From an uncultured Aquimonas sp. (GTDB taxonomy: Bacteria; Pseudomonadota; Gammaproteobacteria; Xanthomonadales; Xanthomonadaceae): DNA of 64,000 bases. The notes below the pieces were generated by a model, which made no database searches, was not told the origin of the DNA, and saw only the letters and a list, made by a program, of their open reading frames with translations. The stretch covers positions 1 to 64,000 of the forward strand of contig NZ_CALART010000091.1 in the NCBI RefSeq assembly GCF_937888285.1, written 5' to 3'. Numbering within the stretch: the first letter of the stretch is position 1; every line of letters starts with the position of its first letter. Positions 43,902 to 52,381 of the stretch are shown piece by piece. Both the position numbers and the translations under genes were made by a program.

Positions 43902-44666
43902 TCAGGCGACGCGCTCCGCTGTGGACGAAGGAGACGAGGGCGTGCGCAGCCTGCGCTGCTTCTCGGCCAGCAGCCGACGCACGTTGTGCTGCGAGGCGAG
44001 CATCAGGTGTGCGCCCTCCAGCCAGCCCGCCTGGTGCAGCGCGTGCAGCTCGGTCGGTGCCAGAGCGGCCAGTCGCTGGCGATCGATACCGTGCAGCCCG
44101 CCGACCTTGACGCCGTGCTCGCTGTCGAAGCGGACGTCGAGCTGCACGGGCTGGATCAGATCCAGCGCCTTGAAGGCCGCGCACATGACGCGGCTGGCCT
44201 GCGCGCCGCCATGGATGCCGCGGAGCACGGTGATGATGTGCTCCAGGTAGGGGCTGTGCCCGCCGTGTGGAAGGAACACCGCCTCGCCGTGATCCGCGCC
44301 GATCCGCGGGTGCTCCATGTCGACGTGGATGACCGGCTCGGTCTCCGGCTCTCCTGCCGTGCCGCGCTGCTGGAAGCCGATCAGAAAGGGGCCGCGCGCC
44401 ACCGCCCCCGGCAGGTAGTTCGCCGCCCAGCGCCCCTCATGCAGGAACAGGTTCTCGCGTGGCTCGAAGCCCAGCAGGATGACCGGCTGGTACTCGCCGG
44501 AGCCGGCGTCCTGTTTCAGGAAGATCGGATACTCGCGCTGCAGCTCGGCGAACTCCGTCGGGAAGGCCGGCAGCATGCCGACCGAGTCGCCATACGCAGC
44601 GCCGAAATGCGTGACCACGCGAAGATCCGCGTGCTCGACGTTGTTCAGGACTTCATAGCGCGCCAT
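43902..44666 (-). CDS. SapC family protein
   Basis: A 254-residue protein of the SapC family. Segments are FPTEFAELQREYPIFLKQD, VILLGFEPRENLFLHEGRW, NYLPGAVARGPFLIGFQ, then LEHIITVLRGIHGGAQASR and the C-terminal HRRLL-type helix (HALHQAGWLEGAHLMLASQH). No signal peptide. Homologues sit next to TonB-dependent receptors and halogenase-like genes in Xanthomonadales and Caulobacterales; the family name comes from an S-layer-associated gene but its biochemical role is not established. It is 171 bases downstream of the TonB receptor gene with a strong hairpin in between. Confidence 0.85.
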   Translation of the reverse strand: MARYEVLNNVEHADLRVVTHFGAAYGDSVGMLPAFPTEFAELQREYPIFLKQDAGSGEYQPVILLGFEPRENLFLHEGRWAANYLPGAVARGPFLIGFQQRGTAGEPETEPVIHVDMEHPRIGADHGEAVFLPHGGHSPYLEHIITVLRGIHGGAQASRVMCAAFKALDLIQPVQLDVRFDSEHGVKVGGLHGIDRQRLAALAPTELHALHQAGWLEGAHLMLASQHNVRRLLAEKQRRLRTPSSPSSTAERVA

Positions 44667-44782
44667 TGCAGTTGCAGGCTCCCTCGGCGATGCGAGCAGG
44701 CTGAAAGTCTCACCGAAGGCCCGGCTCCCGCAAGCGCGTCCGGCGTTGCGCTATGCCGGTCGCTTGCGCGCTTCGGCAGCGC

Positions 44783-44820
44783 TCCGGGCATCCTCGCTGC
44801 CGCCAGCGAGGATGCCCGGA
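44783..44820 (-). terminator. Perfect 17-bp hairpin after the TonB receptor gene
   Basis: TCCGGGCATCCTCGCTG (44783-44799) and CAGCGAGGATGCCCGGA (44804-44820) are perfect reverse complements around a four-base loop. It begins 18 bases after the receptor stop on the minus strand. No T run follows, so it may be a terminator that lets some readthrough into SapC or an mRNA-stabilising 3' hairpin. Confidence 0.6.
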
Positions 44821-44837
44821 ACCGGCTCGGCCTCAGC

Positions 44838-47800
44838 TCAGAAGGTGTAGCGGAAGCCCAGCATGTAGCGCGGGCTCTGGTCGAGCAGCTTGATGAACTG
44901 GTTGTACGAACGCCCGCGCCAGCGGATGTCCTCGCCGGTCAGATTGATCGCCTCCAGCGACACCGACATCCGGTCGTTGATCCGGTAGCTGGTGCTGAGA
45001 TCCCACTGGGTGTATTCCTCGACATAGAACGGATTGCGGCTGCCGCCCTGGTTGGCGAGGATCAGGTACTCGTCGCGCCAGTTCCAGGCGAGGCGCACCG
45101 ACCAGCCGTACTTCTCGTACATCAGCATCGCGTTGGCGGTGTCGCTGAGACCCAGCAGTGCGAACTGATCCACGGTGGGATCGCCCGCATCGTCGATGCC
45201 GACATCGCCCTTGACGATGGTGTAGTTGGCGTACACGCCGAAGCCGGTTTCACCGAAGAAGTACTGGCCACCGAGCTCCCAGCCGCTCAGCTTGGCCTTG
45301 CGCTGGTTGACGGGACGATTGACGTCGAACAGATAGAGCGGGTCGTCCGCCTCACCCACCAGGTCGAAGTCGAACTCCATCTGCAGCACCTGGGCGACCG
45401 TGCCGTTGTACGCCGCAAGGCCGCCTGTGCCCGGATTGCGGAGCAGGGCCAGGGCGGTGAACAACGCGGTGTCGTTCGCTGAGCAGGCAGCGTCGACATC
45501 CCCGCCTCCTGCGGCCACCTGGGTTCGGCAGTTGGCGCTGAGCAGGAAGTCGAGCGCCGCCCGCGCGTCGGGCCCGGAGGAAGGATCGCGCAGGTCGTAC
45601 AGCGATTCCCGCACGACCGTATTACCGACGAAGTTGTCGACGCGCTTGTTCCAGTAGGTCAGGGTGACGTAGCTGGACGGCGCGAAATACCACTCCAGCG
45701 CAAGGTCGAGGTTGTCCGCTTCGAGCGGAATCAGGGCCGGGTTCTGCGCGCTGCCGGTGGCCCGCGTCGAGGGATTGATCAGGATCGAACCGGTGGGCTG
45801 GTTGGGGCTCGGCCCCGCGTACAGATTGCCGTAGGGCACCCGCGACATGGTCTGGCTGAACGAGGCGCGGCCCTTCAGGTCTTCGCGGAGGTCGATGCTG
45901 AAGTCCATGTTCGGCAGCAGGTGGCTGTACTTCGCCTTCTCGCTGAAGGGCTGCAGCGCGTCCGAGCGCACGATCCGGAAATCGTTGTTCGCCTGCCATT
46001 CGATGGCGCCGGGGATCGCCACCACCGAAGTCGAGGTGATGTCGGTGCGCTCGTAGCGCAGACCGAAGCGGCTGTTGACCGTTCTGCCCGCCAGCTCGCC
46101 GTCGAGCTCGATCTGCACATAGGCGGCGTCCACGGACTCGTTGATCTCGTTGTCCGCGGCCAGCTGCGGGTTGACGCGGGTGCTCGCTCCGTAGCGCTGT
46201 GCGGCCCAGTTCGCCAGCTCACTGGCGTCGCCGCGCCAGGCGCCGGTGGGAATGCCGGCGGTGCCGAAGTCATTGAACAGACGGGTGATGCTGAAGGGCG
46301 TCAGCAGGTCGGTCATGCCCGACTCGTTGCCCGCGTTGGCCACGCCCCAGTCGCCGAGCGCTGCGTACATCTCGCTGTTCTGGCGACGGGTCATGCGCGT
46401 GTCGGACGAATCCACGCCGAACTGGAAGCGTCCGCCATCGAACATCCACTCACCGTCGATCTTGCCCGCCTTGACCCGCGACTCCTGCGCCTGCGCGTTG
46501 ATGCGCAGCACCTGCGAGCCCAGCTGCGAGGCGGGGAAATCGGGGTTGAGCACCCCATTGGACCCGGCCAGCGCGTCAGCGATGGTCGGATACCAGGTGC
46601 GCGACGCAATCGGCAGGCCGCTGTTGAAGCGGAATTCCTGCGCCCAGCCGCCACCGCAGTAGGGTCCGCCGGCTTGGCAGTTGTTGGTGCCCGCCAGGCT
46701 GAAGAAGGTGGAACCTCCGCCGGTGAAGGGATCATTCGGCAGGCTGCGCGACTTCGACTGGTGGGTGTCGACGGTGAATCGCAGGTCGTCGTTGGCGCGC
46801 CAGACCGCATTGAAGCCCAGCGAGTCCAGCCGGTACTTCTGCATGCTGCGCTGCTGCTCCAGGCCGAAGTCCTTCAGGCCGACCACGTCACGCAGGTAGA
46901 TCGGCGTGGCGACCGCCTGGCCGGTGTCGAACTCGAGATGGGTGAAGCTGTTGGAGCGCTGCAGCCACTGCGTCTGCTCGCCGCGGTCTTCGGTGATCTC
47001 GTTGTTGCCGTAGGTGTAGTCCAGGGTCAGCGTGAGGCTGTCGGTCGGCGCGAACTGCAGGACGCCCTGCGCGTTCAGGCGCTCGCGCTGGAAGTCGGCG
47101 AACGCATAGCGGATGTCGTTCGGCATGCCGTACAGCTGGCCGATCGCGGGCGGGTTGACCACGCTCGCACCCGGGCGCAGGGCGGCCTCGGTTCCGGTCC
47201 ACGGCTGCACGTTCCAGCCGTTCTCGGTCGCCTGGATCGAGCCGCCCTGACGCTCCTGGTAGCTGGCGCTCAGGCTCACGCCCCAGGTCTTGTCGTCGTT
47301 CGCGTAGCTGAAGATGCCCGAGACTTCCGGGGTGATCTCCCTGTCGAACGGCGCCGACTCGTCGTACATGCCCTTGAGCCCGGCATTGGCCACCAGGCCC
47401 TCACGATCCAGGGGGCGCGCGGTGAGGATGTTGATCGAGGCGCCGATGCCACCGCTCGGTACATGCGCCTGTCCGGTCTTGTAGACCTCAAGACCGCTGA
47501 CGGCCTCGGACGCGAGCTGCGCGAAATTGAAGGCGCGGGTGCCGCCATCGACGCCGCCGATGGGCACCTGCCCGGGAGCGCCAAAGGCATCCGCGCCTGG
47601 GATCTGTCGCCCGTTCAGGGTCACCAGATTGAATTGCGGGCCGAAGCCGCGCGCGGTGACCTGCGCGCCTTCACCGTCGCGGCGCTCGATCGAAATGCCG
47701 GTGATGCGCTGCAGCGATTCCGCAAGATTGGTGTCTGGAAACTTGCCGATGTCTTCCGATGTGATGGCATCGACGATGCCGGTGGAGTCGCGTCGCACGC

Positions 47801-47969
47801 CCATCGACTGCTCGAGTGAGCCGCGCATGCCGCTGACGACGATGGCGTCAAGGCGTGTCGCGTCGTCGTCCTCGGCATCGCTCTGTGCGTAGAGCGGGTT
47901 GATCACCAGCACGCCACTCACGAAGGTGAAAAGGGCGCGTGAACGGAAGCGCTTCCTGTCGAGGTTCAT
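44838..47969 (-). CDS. TonB-dependent outer-membrane receptor (xylan oligosaccharide type)
   Basis: A 1043-residue protein with signal peptide (RSRALFTFVSGVLVINPLYA) and a TonB box-like start DDATRLDAIVVSGMRGSLEQ. The plug is at about residues 40-170 (DITSEDIGKFPDTNLAESLQ, ITGISIERRDGEGAQVTARG). The rest is a 22-strand barrel with long aromatic strands and the terminal phenylalanine YMLGFRYTF needed for outer-membrane insertion. It belongs to the large Xanthomonas/Caulobacter receptor group that carries plant-polysaccharide oligomers. GGAGG lies seven bases before ATG 47969. Two xyl-boxes at 48417 and 48459 point to XylR control, though about 450 bases upstream. SapC, cupin and halogenase genes follow it. 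Confidence 0.95.
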   Translation of the reverse strand: MNLDRKRFRSRALFTFVSGVLVINPLYAQSDAEDDDATRLDAIVVSGMRGSLEQSMGVRRDSTGIVDAITSEDIGKFPDTNLAESLQRITGISIERRDGEGAQVTARGFGPQFNLVTLNGRQIPGADAFGAPGQVPIGGVDGGTRAFNFAQLASEAVSGLEVYKTGQAHVPSGGIGASINILTARPLDREGLVANAGLKGMYDESAPFDREITPEVSGIFSYANDDKTWGVSLSASYQERQGGSIQATENGWNVQPWTGTEAALRPGASVVNPPAIGQLYGMPNDIRYAFADFQRERLNAQGVLQFAPTDSLTLTLDYTYGNNEITEDRGEQTQWLQRSNSFTHLEFDTGQAVATPIYLRDVVGLKDFGLEQQRSMQKYRLDSLGFNAVWRANDDLRFTVDTHQSKSRSLPNDPFTGGGSTFFSLAGTNNCQAGGPYCGGGWAQEFRFNSGLPIASRTWYPTIADALAGSNGVLNPDFPASQLGSQVLRINAQAQESRVKAGKIDGEWMFDGGRFQFGVDSSDTRMTRRQNSEMYAALGDWGVANAGNESGMTDLLTPFSITRLFNDFGTAGIPTGAWRGDASELANWAAQRYGASTRVNPQLAADNEINESVDAAYVQIELDGELAGRTVNSRFGLRYERTDITSTSVVAIPGAIEWQANNDFRIVRSDALQPFSEKAKYSHLLPNMDFSIDLREDLKGRASFSQTMSRVPYGNLYAGPSPNQPTGSILINPSTRATGSAQNPALIPLEADNLDLALEWYFAPSSYVTLTYWNKRVDNFVGNTVVRESLYDLRDPSSGPDARAALDFLLSANCRTQVAAGGGDVDAACSANDTALFTALALLRNPGTGGLAAYNGTVAQVLQMEFDFDLVGEADDPLYLFDVNRPVNQRKAKLSGWELGGQYFFGETGFGVYANYTIVKGDVGIDDAGDPTVDQFALLGLSDTANAMLMYEKYGWSVRLAWNWRDEYLILANQGGSRNPFYVEEYTQWDLSTSYRINDRMSVSLEAINLTGEDIRWRGRSYNQFIKLLDQSPRYMLGFRYTF

Positions 47970-48416
47970 TGGCAGACCTCCATCAGCCGAGCGGGCAGGC
48001 ACTGACCAGCTCGAGTCCATGCGCTACGGCGGGCTGCCGACAGGTGTTGCCGACTGCAGATCATCATTTCTTGTCACTCCCCATTGGGCTAGAGAACGCT
48101 GCGTTGCCCCCGTCTTGCAACCGGGGCTCCCCCTCGGGTCGCCTACGGCGGCCCGACCTCCTCGAACGCTCAGGCCACCTCCAGGCAGCCTGATCTCTAC
48201 GCGACAGAACCTTCTTCGAGCGCCCGGCTTCTTGTCCCGGCCGGGTCGCCATCAGCGGGCTTCCACGCGCTCCACTTCGGTGACACTCAAAGCCCTCTCG
48301 CTCCCGCCCCCGGCGCGAACGTTTCACTTGGCAGGCCCTGGCCGGAAACCCTTGAGCGCGGGCGCAGGCCGCCGGTGAACCCAGCAGGGGCCTCGCGACC
48401 CCGCTGCCACACTGGA

Positions 48417-48430
48417 TGGGAGCGCTACCA
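48417..48430. promoter_or_regulatory. XylR operator candidate of the TonB receptor operon (xyl-box 5)
   Basis: TGGGAGCGCTACCA matches the Xanthomonas xyl-box TGGTAGCGCTAACA at 12 of 14 positions, with G for T in the core. It is the distal or proximal member of a pair 42 bases apart, centre to centre. Confidence 0.7.
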
Positions 48431-48458
48431 TCGCCAGCTCAAACAAAAGCGCTCTAAT

Positions 48459-48472
48459 TGATAGCGCTATCA
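48459..48472. promoter_or_regulatory. XylR operator candidate of the TonB receptor operon (xyl-box 6)
   Basis: TGATAGCGCTATCA is a perfect 14-bp palindrome with the TAGCGCTA core. It is the most symmetrical of the six sites. A half-site AAAAGCGCT (48445-48453) stands between it and the site at 48417. Confidence 0.82.
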
Positions 48473-48630
48473 GCTTTCGGCAGAGGCGTGATACCACCCT
48501 CCTGTGGGACTGTCACCATGCGCTGCAACAGAGAGCGGTGAGAACCTGTCCTGCAGAAGGCCTGCGACGAACTGCTGGCGCCACCGCGGGCGCCGGATTT
48601 CCCGTGCTCCGGGATGGCGAGCGTGCAGAG

Positions 48631-51456
48631 CTAGCCTGCGTTGGCGGCCCGGGAGGCAAGTCGTTCCGACAGGGCGTCGAGCTTCGCCAAGGTGGGGCTG
48701 CGCGGATGCAGGGCGGCGCGCAGCGCCGGCTCTGCCTCGGCAAGCCTGGCGCGAGCGCTCGCGATGTCGTCAGCTGCGGCGTCCGCTTCGGCCAAGGCCA
48801 GCTGGGCGCGAGCCCTGCGTGGATGCGCTGCCGGATGCAGGGATTCAACCAGCGCCAGCGCCTCGCCCCGCAGCCGCCGATGGGCGCTGCCGTCCCCCTG
48901 GGCTTGCGCGAGTACGGCCTGCGCCTGCAGCAGGGCGAGCCGCTGCGGCACGGGCACTTCATCGAGGGCGGCCAGCGCGGTCTGCACGCTGCCGATCGCA
49001 GCGGCCGCTTCGACGACGCGGCCAGCGCGTGCATCGATGCTGGCGCACAGAAGCTGCGCCGCGAGGCTCTGCGGATGTGCGTCGCCAAGCGCCTGCCGGC
49101 GGATGCCCTGCGCTTCCGCGCAGAGTTCAGCCGCCTCGTCCAGGCGATCGGTCTCAAGCTTGAGCCGCGCGAGGTTCTGCAGCGGCCCCGCGATGCGGGC
49201 ATGGCGCGGTGGGTTCAGTTCGCGGCGCAGGGCCAGTGACTCGCGGTACAGCGCTTCGGCGGCCTCCATGTCGCCGCGTTCTTCAAGCAGGGCGGCGAGG
49301 CTGTTCAGCGCGTGAGCGACATCGGACGAGGCTTCGCCGCCGGCCATCGCGCGATCGACCTCAAGTCCGCGCCGGTAGAAGGCTTCGGCCTGCGCGAATT
49401 CGCCGAGATCGAGGTGGATCGAGCCGAGCATCGACAGGGTGAAGCTCATCGGCGCCGAGCGTGGGCCGCTGACCTTCTCGACGATCGGCAGGGTCTCAAG
49501 CATCAGGTCGGCGGCCTCGCGATAGCGCCCAAGCAGCGAGAGCATCTTGGCGCGGCCGTACTGGCTGGGTTCGACCTGCGGGTGCTCGGGGCCGTAGACG
49601 GCGATCTTGCGTGCCGCTGCTTCCTCGTACCCTGCCAGCGCCGCGGCGTAGTCGCCGGAGCGCTCCAGCAGCCAGGCGCGGTTGTGCAGCATCGCGCCCA
49701 GTTCGCCTTGCGCACCTTCGGCGGCGAACAGCGCTTCCGAGCGCGCGAAGGCGGCCATGGCCTCGTCGCGGCGGCCGAGCTGTTCGGCCGAGATACCGAT
49801 CTCGGTGCCCGCATGGGCGGCCATCATCCGATCGGGCGGAGTCTGCGCCAGGGCGTCGGCGGCCAGCGTCACCGCCAGCGGATTGGCTTCGGCATGGCGC
49901 CCCGCGACGTTCAGCGCGTTGGCCAGGGACTTGCGTGCGGCCATGCGCGTCGGCGCATCCGCGCTGCGCTGGAGCACCGGGTCGGCCTCGCTGAGCAGGG
50001 CGATCGCGGCGTCGGTCTCGCCAGCGTTCGCGTAGATGCGCCCGATGCTGGCCTGCAGCCGCGCGCGCAGCTCAACGCCGGCAGTCGCGGCAGGCGGAAT
50101 GCGCTCGCGTCCCAGCGCCAGCAGCGCCCGCGCCGAAAGCTCGCGGCCACCATGCACGCCGGGGTCGAGCTCGCTGAACAGGCCCTCGAGAAACGCGGTC
50201 ACGCCCTGCGCGGCGGCAGCTTCGCGGTGCGCGGCTGCCTCGGCTTCCAGCGCGCGGTCGCGCTCCTGCTTCCACTGCAGCGACACACTGCCCACGGCGA
50301 ACACGGCGATGGTCGCCGCGGCCACGCCCAGCCGGTGGCGGCCGATGAAGCGGCGCAGCAGGTAGAGCCGATGGCGGCCGGCGGCTTGTACCGGTCGACC
50401 TTCGAGAAAGGCTTCGACGTCCTCGGCCAGCGCCAGCGCCGAAGGGTAGCGGGCGGCGGGATCGGTGCGCACGGCGCGGTGGACGATGCGGTCCAGATCG
50501 CCGCGCAGACGCGGCGCTTCGGCGCGCCACGGCCCGGCGGAGCTCGACAGTGCGGCCGCTGAGGCCGCCGGCAGCTCGGTGCTGGCCGCACGCGCGCCTT
50601 CGCCGCGCTCCGGCACCTCGCCGGCCAGCATCTCGTACAGCAGCAGGCCGAGCCCATAGACGTCGGTGGCCGTGGTGACCGGCAGGCCCAGCAGCTGCTC
50701 CGGGCTGGCGTAGCGCGGCGTCATCGCGCGGGTCTGGGTTTCGCCGCCCTCGGTGTCGTCGATCAGCTTGGCGATGCCGAAGTCGAGCAGCACCGGGCCG
50801 CCGTCGGCGCGCACCATCACGTTGGACGGCTTCAGGTCGCGGTGCACGACCAGCCGCTGGTGCGCGTGATGCACCGCGCGGCAGAGGGTGGCGAACAGCA
50901 TCAGCCGTTCGCGCAACGCCGGAGGATGCTCGCCGCGCAGCCACTCGCGCAGCTGCAGGCCTTCGATGAAGGGCATCGCCAGCCAGGGTTCGCCGGCCTC
51001 GGTGGTGCCGCCGTCGATCAGCCCGGCGATGTGCGGATGCTCCAGCGCAGCCAGCAGCTGGCGCTCGCGGCGGAAACGCTCGCGCACGCGCTCCGACACA
51101 TAGCCGCGCACCAGCTTCAGCGCGACGCGCCGGTCGTACTCACCGTCGTCGCGTTCGCCAAGCAGCACCACGCCCATGCCGCCTTCACCGACCAGATCGA
51201 GGATCCGCCAGGGGCCGATACGCTCGGGCAGGGCGCCGCGCAGCGCCGCTGCGGCAGCGCCGCGCACGCGTTCGGCGATCGCGTCCTTGTGCGCGACTTG
51301 ACTTGAATCGGCCGCGGTGGCGGCGCACAGCAGTGCCTCCGCCCGCGCGGCAAGCGCTGCGTCGACGCCTTCAGCGCGATACAGCGCTTCGCGCTGCGCC
51401 GGCCCGAGCCCCTGCACGCGCTCGAACAGCGCGCGCAGCGCACCCGGTGTGCTCAC
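48631..51456 (-). CDS. Ser/Thr protein kinase with membrane helix and TPR domain (second copy)
   Basis: A 941-residue paralogue of the kinase at 8444 with the same architecture: short helical lead, kinase domain about residues 80-345 (GEGGMGVVLLG 90-100, VALKLV with Lys114, HRDLKPSN 205-212, DFGIAK 225-230, RYASPEQLL), a transmembrane helix at about 368-390 (LGVAAATIAVFAVGSVSLQW), and a TPR region to the end (for example QAEAFYRRGLEVDRAMAGGE, EAAEALYRESLALRRELNPP). The start is GTG 51456, overlapping the sigma factor stop in GTGA, so translation is coupled to the sigma gene. The kinase probably phosphorylates or is controlled with that sigma factor; the signal is unknown. Confidence 0.92.
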   Translation of the reverse strand: MSTPGALRALFERVQGLGPAQREALYRAEGVDAALAARAEALLCAATAADSSQVAHKDAIAERVRGAAAAALRGALPERIGPWRILDLVGEGGMGVVLLGERDDGEYDRRVALKLVRGYVSERVRERFRRERQLLAALEHPHIAGLIDGGTTEAGEPWLAMPFIEGLQLREWLRGEHPPALRERLMLFATLCRAVHHAHQRLVVHRDLKPSNVMVRADGGPVLLDFGIAKLIDDTEGGETQTRAMTPRYASPEQLLGLPVTTATDVYGLGLLLYEMLAGEVPERGEGARAASTELPAASAAALSSSAGPWRAEAPRLRGDLDRIVHRAVRTDPAARYPSALALAEDVEAFLEGRPVQAAGRHRLYLLRRFIGRHRLGVAAATIAVFAVGSVSLQWKQERDRALEAEAAAHREAAAAQGVTAFLEGLFSELDPGVHGGRELSARALLALGRERIPPAATAGVELRARLQASIGRIYANAGETDAAIALLSEADPVLQRSADAPTRMAARKSLANALNVAGRHAEANPLAVTLAADALAQTPPDRMMAAHAGTEIGISAEQLGRRDEAMAAFARSEALFAAEGAQGELGAMLHNRAWLLERSGDYAAALAGYEEAAARKIAVYGPEHPQVEPSQYGRAKMLSLLGRYREAADLMLETLPIVEKVSGPRSAPMSFTLSMLGSIHLDLGEFAQAEAFYRRGLEVDRAMAGGEASSDVAHALNSLAALLEERGDMEAAEALYRESLALRRELNPPRHARIAGPLQNLARLKLETDRLDEAAELCAEAQGIRRQALGDAHPQSLAAQLLCASIDARAGRVVEAAAAIGSVQTALAALDEVPVPQRLALLQAQAVLAQAQGDGSAHRRLRGEALALVESLHPAAHPRRARAQLALAEADAAADDIASARARLAEAEPALRAALHPRSPTLAKLDALSERLASRAANAG

Positions 51457-51998
51457 GACATCGCCTCGCGCAGCCAGGCGCGGCCGAACTTGAGGTCGCG
51501 CTCGACCGTGGCCACCGACACGCCCAGCACTCCGCCGACCTGACGCGCATCCAGTCCGCCGAAATACGTCAGTTCCAGCGCACGCGCGGCGCGCGTGTCT
51601 TCACCGGCCAGCCGCTCCAGCGCCTCGTGGACTTCGAGCACGCCCACACCGTCGTCGGTCGCCGCGCGCTCGGGGTCGAGCGTCACCGCCACCGCATCGC
51701 CGCCGCGCTTGGCCGAGGCGGCGCGGCGCGCATGGTCGACCAGCACGGTGCGCATCTGCAGCGCGGCGAGCGCGAAGAAGTGCGCCCGCGAATCCCAGTC
51801 GACCTCCGCGCCCAGCATCTGCGCCACGGCTTCATGCACCAGCACGGTCGGGCTCAGCACCACGTCGGCGCCCTGGAAGCGCTGCCGCGCCATCTGCTTC
51901 AGCCGATCGTAGATGTGCGCATTCAAGCGCGGCGCCGCATCGGCAGCACCGGTGCGCCAGGCGTGCAGCAGGGCGGTGATGGCGGCAGTGTGTTCCAA
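51453..51998 (-). CDS. ECF-family sigma factor (second copy)
   Basis: A 181-residue sigma factor of the same kinase-associated group as the one at 11323. Region 2: LNAHIYDRLKQMARQRFQGA, VLVHEAVAQMLGAEVDW, HFFALAALQMRTVLVDHARR. Region 4 HTH: ALELTYFGGLDARQVGGVLG, then VSVATVERDLKFGRAWL. The frame is open to 52217, but the start is taken as TTG 51998: GGAGG stands nine bases upstream and the resulting length matches the paralogue. The last four bases overlap the start of the kinase gene. No anti-sigma gene is present, which fits regulation by the kinase. Confidence 0.88.
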   Translation of the reverse strand: MEHTAAITALLHAWRTGAADAAPRLNAHIYDRLKQMARQRFQGADVVLSPTVLVHEAVAQMLGAEVDWDSRAHFFALAALQMRTVLVDHARRAASAKRGGDAVAVTLDPERAATDDGVGVLEVHEALERLAGEDTRAARALELTYFGGLDARQVGGVLGVSVATVERDLKFGRAWLREAMS

Positions 51999-52381
51999 GG
52001 GGTTCCTCCGGGGCGCGGGTACGTTACCGGAAGGGGCTTGCGGGTGACCAGACAGGATGCCGAGCGAAGGGGTTCCGGTCTTCACGGATCGAAAGCTTCG
52101 GCAATCGCGCGGCCGCACACGCGACCTGCTCCGGCACAAGGGCGGGATCTCGCTGTACCCGACAAGGCCCGGCGCATCGGTCGCGGGGGCGTCGTGAGCA
52201 CCTGGGCACCTGGGCACCTGAGCACTGGACCTGCGCCCATTAGGCCGTCGACAAAACTGTCACCTCGCTGCGAAACGTCATGCCTCGCCCGCGAATTGCC
52301 TCAATCGTCGTTGACGCTTCTGCCTTGTCACACCGCTTAGCGGGTGACCCCGCCTTTCCAGTTCGGCCGCAGCATTCATCC
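51999..52381. other. Intergenic region between divergent units, nothing assigned
   Basis: This is a 383-base gap between the second ECF sigma gene and the small membrane-protein gene. The right part is less GC-rich than the neighbourhood (gtcgacaaaactgtcacctc, then gaaacgtcatg). A tandem cacctgggcacctgggcacctg stretch occurs near 52199-52220. I see no gene, and no promoter that I would defend. Confidence 0.5.

Larger units (their letters stand above)
47970..48630. promoter_or_regulatory. Long upstream region of the TonB receptor operon
   Basis: This 661-base gap lies between the receptor gene and the stop codon of a Ser/Thr kinase gene, both on the minus strand. The operators are at its middle (48417-48472), leaving an unusually long leader of about 450 bases. 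Within the leader is an imperfect inverted repeat around 48128-48155 (cgggtcgcctacggcggccc). An 87-codon open frame at 48064-48327 has no coding character. No gene is assigned. Confidence 0.6.

Noticed and set aside
41534..44110. 858-codon plus-strand open frame across halogenase, cupin and SapC
   Set aside because: It crosses three genes with clear families on the other strand and has no domain.
45921..47819. 632-codon plus-strand open frame
   Set aside because: It is a shadow of the TonB receptor gene; the receptor has a plug, a barrel and terminal Phe.
48064..48327. 87-codon open frame in the TonB receptor leader
   Set aside because: Arg/Gly/Ser-rich composition, no ribosome site, no recognisable domain. 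It is kept as non-coding leader.
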